DNA from: a bacterium
GTDB taxonomy: Bacteria > Bipolaricaulota > Bipolaricaulia > UBA7950 > UBA9294
Assembly: GCA_030671645.1 (NCBI GenBank)
Contig: DAOVHV010000058.1
Location: 1-6,723, forward strand
Length of the DNA: 6,723 nt
Direction of reading: 5' to 3'
How positions within the stretch are numbered: the stretch's first letter is position 1; the number at the start of each line of letters is the position of its first letter. Positions 1 to 5,537 of the stretch are shown here, piece after piece. The translations under genes and the position numbers were made by a program. Below the pieces are notes generated by a model, which was not told the origin of the DNA, did not search any database, and saw nothing but the letters and a program-made list of their open reading frames with translations.

Positions 1-405
1 GTACTCCAGTGTAGCGGTGAAGGTGTGCTCGTCACCGACGGCGTTGGTTGCACCATCGGGGCCGAAGCTCAATCGGACATCGATCCAGGTCTTGTCGGCT
101 GAGTCGTTGGCAGTCGCAGTCGCGCCGCTGACCTCGCCGTTGAACAATGCCTCGACAGAGGTCGATCCAACGGAGTTTGAGGTGAGGGTGACAGTGGCCA
201 CACCGCTGGCGTTGGTGGTCGCACTGGCGCTACTGAGCGAGCCGACGCCACTGGTGATGGCGAAGTTGATCGTCTTGCCACCGAGGGGCAGCCAAGTGGT
301 GCCGTTGGTGGTGTACTCAAGTGTGGCGGTGAAGATGTGATCGTCGCCGATCTGGTTGGTATCGGATTCGGGAGTAAGCGTCAGCCGGACATCGATGTAC
401 GTCTT
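1..405 (-). repeat. 312-bp in-frame tandem repeat in the surface protein gene
   Basis: One full unit (94-405) and the first 31 codons of the next (1-93) repeat with a period of exactly 312 bp, or 104 codons. At protein level 20 of the 31 comparable residues match (KTYIDVRL versus KTWIDVRL; both end FTATLEY). The region about 406-723 encodes a diverged relative that shares the N-Q-[VI]-G-x-x-H core. Further units probably continue past the left edge. Confidence 0.85.
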
Positions 406-2163
406 CTCGCCCGGATCGCTGTTGTTTCCCTCTCCGTTGGTCGAAACACCAACGACGGTCGAACCGAACGAAATGTTGGCAGCCGCCGAAGTGCTGAACA
501 GACCAGGGCTGGCACTGTTGATCTCCAGTTCCCAGGTTGCGCTCAGACCGTCTCCTGCGACAACCGGGCCGGTGAGTGTTTCGCTTGACGGGGAAGGCGT
601 TACGTCGTAGGCAGTGAGATCCCAACCGGTGGGGACATCCCCCACCGCATACGCCGTGATTATGAGGGTATGTGGACCGCCCACCTGATTTACTGCTTCT
701 CCTGGGGTGATCGTCACGTATCCGTCGACAACGGTTGTCTCTTCGTCGTCACAGTTGTTACCACTGACCGAATCAGGTTCATTGCCGGTGGCACAGACGT
801 TGTTAATGATCGTGCCGGAGATACCGGGGTCGACGTCAACGACGAGGGTAAGGGTGGCCGAAGCGCCGTCAGCCAGACTCCCGACAGTCCACACGCCCGT
901 GCCGCTACTGAAGGTTCCCTGGCTCGGCGTGCCGCTGAAGTAGGAGACTTCCGCGGGGAGGATGTCGGTGACAACAACACCGGTGGCGTTGCTCGGCCCG
1001 TTGTTGGTGACGGTGACGGTGTAGGTCAGCTGCTCGCCGGCGGCGACCGGGTCGACGTTATCTGTCTTTATGACGACAAGATCGGCCCTCTCAAGATAGT
1101 TGTGGTACGTGACGGTTATCGATTCCCCAGCATCCAGATCGATGGTTGCAGTCGATCCGGATGACGTAGTTCCTGCATCCGGATCGTTGTCCGAGATGCT
1201 TGTCAGTACCCATCCCGACGCCGTCGCCTCGGTAACTTCATAGATCCCTGGTTCTAGAATGAAAGATTGACTTGCGCCGTCTCCAGCAAGGTTGAACGAA
1301 CCGAGACCTCCGGAGAAAGAAAACGTTGACAAATTCCCAGATGGATCTGTCTCCTTCTGTATGATGATTCGTCCTCTCGGAGTGATGGTGTTCATGCACT
1401 GGTCAGTATCGTTGTCCGAATAGACGTCATCCGAGCTTGAAACAGAGGCCGTATTTATGTCAATGGAAGTCAGGCCAAAATCGACATCGGCATAGATCTC
1501 TATGACATGTACTGCTCCTGGAACGACCAAGCCAAGAGAAACGGAATATGGTGATGATGTTGGCCAAGCTCCTTGATACGATCCGTCCAGTGTATAGGTC
1601 GCGTTGGTCAAACCGCTTGGAAGTTGATCGATGACAGAGACGCTTGTCGCGTCTATCCAACCGCTCTCGTGAGTAATGACAAGAGTGTACGCCTTGACAT
1701 TTTGCGCTCCGGCTATGAGCGGCTCACAAATCTTGGCGATTGACAGATCAACTGAATCACTGTCAAAGTGCACGGCCTCCGCCCCGCCCTGCACTTCTCC
1801 GGTCGCCTCATCACCTGTTGGCGCAATGACCCAGTCATTCGGAGCGCCGGAATTGTTCTTCGGCCAGTTATTGACCAGCAATCGATGGCCGTTCTTTTCG
1901 ACCCATACTGTATAGATGTGGTATTCGGTGACGTCTATATTCAGAGGAGATACAGCCGCTCCCGAATAGATCAATACCCCATCAGTTTCGTCGTAGATAA
2001 AGATGTCTGCTTGATTCGCCGGATCAATCTGAATGCTCAACGCTCCAGTTGCGCTGACCAAAACACTAACTGAAAGAATGATTATGGCCGCCACTAGCGC
2101 AGCCGTAAGTGTAGTTTTCCCCCCAATCTTTAAACCCACGGTTCTTGCTGCCTGCCCCGTCAT
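1..2163 (-). CDS. Large secreted DUF11 / Ig-like repeat surface protein, C-terminus outside window
   Basis: The frame is open from an ATG at 2163 to the window edge, 721 codons without a stop. A GGAGG five bases upstream supports the start. Residues 1-16 are basic and 17-38 hydrophobic, with VSA at 36-38 as a possible signal peptidase site, so the protein is probably exported. Domains as I read them: a unique N-terminal part (about 40-135); a DUF11-type beta domain (about 139-260, with Cys146 and Cys256); a SpaA/prealbumin-like domain (about 264-357); a clear DUF11 domain (about 360-478, with YTVTVTNNGPSNATGVVVTD and Cys457/Cys471); a degenerate Ig-like unit (about 481-586); then Ig-like repeats of 104 residues starting at K587 and K691. 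Composition is acidic and rich in Ser, Thr and Val. DUF11 and Big-type domains are typical of adhesins and cell-envelope proteins; an adhesive or matrix role is inference. The cell anchor, if any, lies outside. A c-di-GMP riboswitch precedes the gene. Confidence 0.93.
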   Translation of the reverse strand, partial: MTGQAARTVGLKIGGKTTLTAALVAAIIILSVSVLVSATGALSIQIDPANQADIFIYDETDGVLIYSGAAVSPLNIDVTEYHIYTVWVEKNGHRLLVNNWPKNNSGAPNDWVIAPTGDEATGEVQGGAEAVHFDSDSVDLSIAKICEPLIAGAQNVKAYTLVITHESGWIDATSVSVIDQLPSGLTNATYTLDGSYQGAWPTSSPYSVSLGLVVPGAVHVIEIYADVDFGLTSIDINTASVSSSDDVYSDNDTDQCMNTITPRGRIIIQKETDPSGNLSTFSFSGGLGSFNLAGDGASQSFILEPGIYEVTEATASGWVLTSISDNDPDAGTTSSGSTATIDLDAGESITVTYHNYLERADLVVIKTDNVDPVAAGEQLTYTVTVTNNGPSNATGVVVTDILPAEVSYFSGTPSQGTFSSGTGVWTVGSLADGASATLTLVVDVDPGISGTIINNVCATGNEPDSVSGNNCDDEETTVVDGYVTITPGEAVNQVGGPHTLIITAYAVGDVPTGWDLTAYDVTPSPSSETLTGPVVAGDGLSATWELEINSASPGLFSTSAAANISFGSTVVGVSTNGEGNNSDPGEKTYIDVRLTLTPESDTNQIGDDHIFTATLEYTTNGTTWLPLGGKTINFAITSGVGSLSSASATTNASGVATVTLTSNSVGSTSVEALFNGEVSGATATANDSADKTWIDVRLSFGPDGATNAVGDEHTFTATLEY

Positions 2164-2168
2164 GAGGT

Positions 2169-2173
2169 CCTCC
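2169..2173 (-). promoter_or_regulatory. Ribosome binding site of the surface protein gene
   Basis: GGAGG lies five bases before the ATG at 2163 and fixes that start. It is only four bases from the 3' end of the upstream c-di-GMP aptamer. It can pair with CUCC at 2177-2180 (minus strand reads CTCC-GAA-GGAG), whose bases 2178-2180 belong to the last strand of aptamer helix P1. Confidence 0.85.
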
Positions 2174-2177
2174 TTCG

Positions 2178-2316
2178 GAGCTGGCAACCCGGCTGCCTTG
2201 TGGACTCTGCCGAGTCCGTAGGTGAATCCTTGAGATTCGCCCGCGCGTCCGTCAGAACGCGCCGAGGTCCGTAGCTTTGCGTCCCATTCTCACGAATGGT
2301 TTGCCTTTTCAGACTC
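2178..2316 (-). promoter_or_regulatory. Cyclic-di-GMP-I (GEMM) riboswitch aptamer, translational type, before the surface protein gene
   Basis: The minus strand carries the GEMM core: GGCAAACC (2298-2305), a hairpin CCATTC-GTGA-GAATGG (2284-2299), GGGACGCAAAGC (2274-2285), and the 3' element GCCGGGTTGCC (2184-2194). P1 can form between GAG(U)CUG (2310-2316) and CAGCUC (2178-2183). The G just before CAAACC corresponds to position 20 of the Vibrio Vc2 aptamer, where G marks c-di-GMP rather than cGAMP specificity. P3 is unusually long: closed by CCU/AGG (2265-2267 with 2196-2198), it holds three hairpins at 2243-2262, 2224-2238 and 2202-2217. There is no terminator after it, and the ribosome binding site follows at once, so control of translation is the likely mode. 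Confidence 0.93.
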
Positions 2317-2321
2317 AGTGC

Positions 2322-2350
2322 ATACTTGTGATATCGAAAATTCCTGTCTT
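2322..2350 (-). promoter_or_regulatory. Weak candidate promoter before aptamer 1
   Basis: AAGACA (2345-2350) and AAGTAT (2322-2327) are separated by 17 bases and would start RNA near 2315, at the first base of the aptamer. They match the sigma-70 consensus in only 4/6 and 3/6 positions. It is listed because the position fits, but readthrough from the upstream gene explains expression equally well. Confidence 0.22.
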
Positions 2351-2358
2351 GAAAAGCA

Positions 2359-2691
2359 TCAAACATTGCCTACTTCCTCGCGTTGACGGTCTTGGATCAT
2401 CAAGGCTCGTTCAACGGCTTCCGGCGTGACGTATTCTTCTTCCAGAAGGATGTCCCCCAGAAGTTTGTCAGTAAATCGCGTTTTTTGAAGTTCGAGACCT
2501 TTGCAAAGGTCGGAGTGATTCAGCACTCCAATATCTACGAGGATCTCGCCCAACCGCTTGTCGCTCTCGAAGTAATCTTCGAGGATGGAAAGAATAACGG
2601 CGCTTCGGCTCTTGCGTTCGCGCCGGCCCTTTGCATCCACCTGACTTATCAGGTAAGCGTCTTCGTTGTTGCAGTAGATCGTCGTCTGCAT
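2359..2691 (-). CDS. Ribbon-helix-helix protein with MshEN-like (putative c-di-GMP-binding) C-terminal module
   Basis: The product has 110 residues. Residues 1-41 fit a ribbon-helix-helix (CopG/MetJ-type) fold: a short strand MQTTIY, then two helices (about 10-21 and 27-41) joined by a basic turn (GRRERKSRS). Residues 46-100 resemble MshEN/GspE N-terminal domains (T2SSE_N), whose 24-residue motifs bind c-di-GMP. The first motif (46-69) keeps RLG, G55, L62, L66 and Q69. The second (77-100) keeps LG, L82, V88 and Q100 but has Leu in place of the leading Arg and Glu86 in place of the Gly; the spacer is 7 residues rather than about 5. I therefore infer a small, probably dimeric transcription factor that may sense c-di-GMP. 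ATG 2691 is chosen because GGAGG lies nine bases before it; the in-frame ATG at 2778 would put the start inside the aptamer and terminator. The next gene in the same direction is the surface protein, a plausible target. No near-identical family is known to me. Confidence 0.85.
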   Translation of the reverse strand: MQTTIYCNNEDAYLISQVDAKGRRERKSRSAVILSILEDYFESDKRLGEILVDIGVLNHSDLCKGLELQKTRFTDKLLGDILLEEEYVTPEAVERALMIQDRQREEVGNV

Positions 2692-2700
2692 TCTATCTCT

Positions 2701-2705
2701 CCTCC
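2701..2705 (-). promoter_or_regulatory. Ribosome binding site that sets the start of the RHH-MshEN gene
   Basis: GGAGG, within the purine run GGGAGGAGAG, lies nine bases before the ATG at 2691 and downstream of the leader terminator. It decides the start in favour of 2691 over the in-frame ATG at 2778. Confidence 0.85.
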
Positions 2706-2719
2706 CAGTGCATACCCCG

Positions 2720-2769
2720 AAAAAAGGGTGGCCGGGTTCCCAGAGTACTCCCTGGCAACCCGGCCACCC
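2720..2769 (-). terminator. Intrinsic terminator in the riboswitch leader of the RHH-MshEN gene
   Basis: On the minus strand a perfect 13-bp stem forms between 2769-2757 (GGGTGGCCGGGTT) and 2738-2726 (AACCCGGCCACCC). An inner CCAG/CTGG stem extends it, and six T follow (2725-2720). It lies between the aptamer and the ribosome binding site. Its 5' arm is the same sequence that forms the 3' strand of P3 and the core 3' element of the aptamer, so the two folds exclude each other. Confidence 0.92.
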
Positions 2770-2840
2770 TACGAACACTTGCTCGTTAAGGCCCGCTGGC
2801 TTTGCGTCCCATTCTCACAAATGGTTTGCCTTTTTCAGGA
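2750..2840 (-). promoter_or_regulatory. Cyclic-di-GMP-I (GEMM) riboswitch aptamer, transcription-termination type, before the RHH-MshEN gene
   Basis: The core reads GGCAAACC (2823-2830), CCATTT-GTGA-GAATGG (2809-2824), GGGACGCAAAGCC (2798-2810), and GGCCGGGTTGCC (2755-2766) on the minus strand. P1 can pair UCCUG (2836-2840) with CAGGG (2750-2754, one G-U). P3 is short: CCU/AGG (2789-2791 with 2768-2770) is capped by ACGAGC-AAGT-GTTCGT (2771-2786). The G before CAAACC points to c-di-GMP as ligand. The segment 2799-2834 differs at a single base from 2274-2309 in the second aptamer, so the two are close relatives. Because 2757-2769 is shared with the terminator stem, ligand binding should favour readthrough (an ON switch); this direction is inferred. 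Confidence 0.94.
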
Positions 2841-2859
2841 CCATGAACTAATTGCGACA

Positions 2860-2888
2860 AGTATATCAGCATTGTATTTGGATGTCAA
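2860..2888 (-). promoter_or_regulatory. Sigma-70 type promoter of the riboswitch-RHH-surface protein unit
   Basis: A perfect -35 box TTGACA (2883-2888) and a -10 box TATACT (2860-2865) are separated by 17 bases. The predicted RNA start near 2853 lies about 13 bases before P1 of the aptamer at 2840, which is the arrangement expected for a riboswitch leader. Confidence 0.88.
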
Positions 2889-2958
2889 GAGTTTCGCGAC
2901 ATTCTCGCTGTTGTAGTCCCCATCTGAATCTCAGCACTGTTACCTCTGAATTGGCTCA

Positions 2959-2988
2959 TTGCAGACAACGGAAAGTGCGGCGTATACT
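2959..2988 (+). promoter_or_regulatory. Promoter of mutS-rsmH, placed for a leaderless mRNA
   Basis: TTGCAG (2959-2964) and TATACT (2983-2988) are separated by 18 bases. The -10 box is identical to that of the divergent promoter. Transcription should begin about seven bases after the -10 box, which is the A of the mutS ATG at 2995. No ribosome binding site is present there. The stretch between the two promoters (2889-2958) shows no gene or terminator. Confidence 0.65.
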
Positions 2989-2994
2989 GGCTTC

Positions 2995-5529
2995 ATGACC
3001 GAAGCGTCCAAGCAAACGCCCATGATGAAGCAGTACTGGCGATTCAAAGCCGAGACCCCAGACGCCATCCTGTTCTTCCATCTAGGCGATTTCTACGAAA
3101 CGTTTTTTGACGACGCGCAAACGGTGTCGCGTGAACTGGACATCGTCCTGACGTCGCGTAACGGTCATCCCATGGCCGGTGTACCTATCCGCCGAGGCGA
3201 AGCCTACATGAGCCAGCTTCTTCAGCGCGGCTACAAGGTTGCCGTTTGTCAGCAGGTCGAGGATCCCAAGAACGCTAAGGGTCTGGTCAAGCGGGATATC
3301 GTCCGTGTGATCACGCCGGGAACGGTGTTGGATGACGGTTTGCTGGAAGCTGGAGTCAACAACTATCTATGTGCTGTGGATGCCGCCAACCGAGAGGGCC
3401 CGTTCGGACTGGCGTCGCTGGATCTCTCAACAGGCGAATTCATCCACACAGTGGCTCAATCGAACGAGGAACTGCGAGACGAACTCGTACGCCGGTCGCC
3501 GAGCGAGCTTCTGTTGGCTCAAGATCAAGAAGTAGCTTCCGAAATCGCCCAGGAATTCTTCGTTACACGTGTACCTTCGAACACGTTTATGACTGATGTT
3601 GAAGGCGCTTTTGCTCTTGGAGAGGGCGAATCCGGCCTGCGAGCGGCCGGGGCGCTTCGAGCCTATGTCGAGCAGACGCAAAAAGCACTGCTATCTCACA
3701 TTCGGATCCTGTCGTGGTATTCGCTGTCCGATTACATGGACCTCGACGCGTTCACGGTCAGCAGCCTTGAATTGGTGAGGCCGCTTCGTGACGGACAAGA
3801 GAGAGGTACTCTACTTCACGTGCTCGATGCCACGGTCACCAGCATGGGAAGGAGGCGATTGCGCCGCATGATCCTCGCTCCCCTGACCATTCGAGAGGTG
3901 ATCCAAGCTCGCCTTGATGCCGTCGAAACTCTGTTCAAGAATGTGCTGATACGCCAACAGCTACGCGAACGCGTCCGGGAAATCCATGACATCGAACGAT
4001 TGCTGGGCAAGCTGGGCGCTCAACGCATGCGGCCGATGGATCTGTTGGCGCTGCTGAGTTCGCTGGATCGCGTTCCTCACATTGCGAACTTGTTGTCGGA
4101 GCTTGGAGACAAGGCGCCTGCACCGGAGCGATTACAAGAGATTCGGGAAGGGCTTTCGTCTTCAGCGCTTGATGCATTGGCCGCCGAGTTCTCGGGCATG
4201 CTGGTGGATCAGCCTCCGGGCGATGTGCGGGATGGCGGATTGATACGTCCGCATTATGATCCGGAGCTGGACGCTCTTCGCGAAGAAGTGCGTTCGATTC
4301 GATCCCTGCTTACAGCGTTGGAGAGCACTGAGCGCGAGGGAACCGGCATCTCGTCTCTCAAAGTCGGATACAACCGCGTGTTTGGGTACTACATCGAAGT
4401 TACGCGATCGCACTTGGACAAGGTTCCGGATCGCTACATCCGACGGCAAACGCTGGCCAATTCGGAACGGTATGTGACCGATGAGTTGCAGGGATACGAA
4501 GAACGAATCGTGTACTCCGATGAGCGTGCCAAGGCGCTGGAAATCGAGTTGTTCGAAGGCGCGCTTGATCGATTGTCCGAGCAGATTCCGCTTCTTCAGA
4601 CAGTTGCCGATGCCACCTCCGAATTGGACGTGTACTTGTCTTTGGCGGAAATCGCGCACAGCTATGACTATGTAAGGCCGACATTCACCAAAGAACACAC
4701 GCTGGGGATTCATGCCGGACGTCATCCGGTAGTCGAGCGTCTGGAAGAGTTCGTACCCAATGATTTGGATCTGACGAAAGACTGCGACTTGATCATCCTG
4801 ACCGGTCCCAACATGGCCGGAAAATCGGTGTATCTTCGGCAAAACGCGCTCATCAGTCTGATGGCTCAGATAGGATCCTTCGTTTCCGCCACGGAGGCCA
4901 GATTGCCCATTGTCGATCGAATCTTCGCACGGGTTGGTGCTTCGGACATGTTGGTGGCCGGGATCAGTACGTTCATGATGGAAATGCTCGAGGTGTCGGC
5001 CATTCTGCGGCGAGCCACTTCAAAGAGCCTGATCATCTTGGACGAAATGGGACGTGGAACGAGCACATTTGACGGCGTTTCGATTGCCTGGGCGGTGGTT
5101 CGAGAGCTGGCCGACCGCGTGCGAGCCAAAACCCTGTTTGCCACCCACTACCAAGAATTGACACGGTTGTCCGATGAAGTGGCCAACGTACAAAACCTGC
5201 ACGTGGTTGTGAAGGAAGTCGGCAAGGAAGTGGTGTTCTTGCATCGAGTGGAGCCGGGAACCGCACGTGGGAGCTATGGCGTTCACGTCGCCCGTCTGGC
5301 CGGACTGCCGAGTCATGTGACCGAGGCAGCGGACGCGATTCTCGAACAGCTGCTGCATGAGGCCCCGCTCTCCAAGCTGGGAGGTTCGGATACTGTTGCC
5401 GAACCAGTGCCTCTGTTCGGGGCGGAAGATCATCCGGTGGTCAAGCGTCTGCGAAAGCTCGATCCCAACACCTTGACGCCGATCGAGGGCCTGCAAATCC
5501 TGGACGAACTCAAGCGGCAAATCGACTGA
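2995..5529 (+). CDS. mutS: DNA mismatch repair protein MutS
   Basis: MutS dimers find mismatches and small loops in the cytoplasm and, driven by ATP, recruit MutL. The reading gives 844 residues, close to E. coli MutS (853). The mismatch-probing Phe-x-Glu motif is F33-Y34-E35 within GDFYE. The connector, lever and clamp regions follow. The ATPase shows Walker A GPNMAGKS at 604-611, Walker B with D683-E684 followed by MGRGTSTFDG, and the THY histidine H718. The C-terminus keeps the usual DPNTLTPIEGLQILDELK ending. The beta-clamp-binding motif is degenerate (EPVPLFG, 803-809, against QLSLF). I prefer ATG 2995 to the in-frame TTG 2959 because the TTG lies in the -35 box and conserved MutS sequence (TPMMKQY) begins just after the ATG. 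rsmH follows after 8 bases; no mutL is seen in the window. Confidence 0.97.
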   Translation: MTEASKQTPMMKQYWRFKAETPDAILFFHLGDFYETFFDDAQTVSRELDIVLTSRNGHPMAGVPIRRGEAYMSQLLQRGYKVAVCQQVEDPKNAKGLVKRDIVRVITPGTVLDDGLLEAGVNNYLCAVDAANREGPFGLASLDLSTGEFIHTVAQSNEELRDELVRRSPSELLLAQDQEVASEIAQEFFVTRVPSNTFMTDVEGAFALGEGESGLRAAGALRAYVEQTQKALLSHIRILSWYSLSDYMDLDAFTVSSLELVRPLRDGQERGTLLHVLDATVTSMGRRRLRRMILAPLTIREVIQARLDAVETLFKNVLIRQQLRERVREIHDIERLLGKLGAQRMRPMDLLALLSSLDRVPHIANLLSELGDKAPAPERLQEIREGLSSSALDALAAEFSGMLVDQPPGDVRDGGLIRPHYDPELDALREEVRSIRSLLTALESTEREGTGISSLKVGYNRVFGYYIEVTRSHLDKVPDRYIRRQTLANSERYVTDELQGYEERIVYSDERAKALEIELFEGALDRLSEQIPLLQTVADATSELDVYLSLAEIAHSYDYVRPTFTKEHTLGIHAGRHPVVERLEEFVPNDLDLTKDCDLIILTGPNMAGKSVYLRQNALISLMAQIGSFVSATEARLPIVDRIFARVGASDMLVAGISTFMMEMLEVSAILRRATSKSLIILDEMGRGTSTFDGVSIAWAVVRELADRVRAKTLFATHYQELTRLSDEVANVQNLHVVVKEVGKEVVFLHRVEPGTARGSYGVHVARLAGLPSHVTEAADAILEQLLHEAPLSKLGGSDTVAEPVPLFGAEDHPVVKRLRKLDPNTLTPIEGLQILDELKRQID

Positions 5530-5537
5530 GGAGACAG

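Noticed and set aside
670..1164. Plus-strand open frame of 164 codons
   Set aside because: It lies opposite the DUF11 coding region, has no recognisable domain, and the minus-strand frame explains the sequence fully.
2298..2305. cGAMP-specific (GEMM-Ib) variant riboswitch
   Set aside because: The specificity position before CAAACC is G in both aptamers; cGAMP-selective variants carry A there.
2692..2778. Longer RHH protein starting at ATG 2778
   Set aside because: The extra 29 codons are the aptamer and terminator stem read as protein, with no ribosome binding site; GGAGG favours ATG 2691.
2383..2916. Plus-strand open frame of 177 codons
   Set aside because: It runs across the antisense of the RHH gene, its terminator, aptamer and promoter. 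It has no domain or ribosome binding site.
2959..2994. MutS start at TTG 2959
   Set aside because: The TTG is part of the -35 box and no ribosome binding site precedes it; homology begins after ATG 2995.
4162..4842. Minus-strand open frame of 226 codons inside mutS
   Set aside because: It is a shadow of mutS, which is conserved throughout this stretch.
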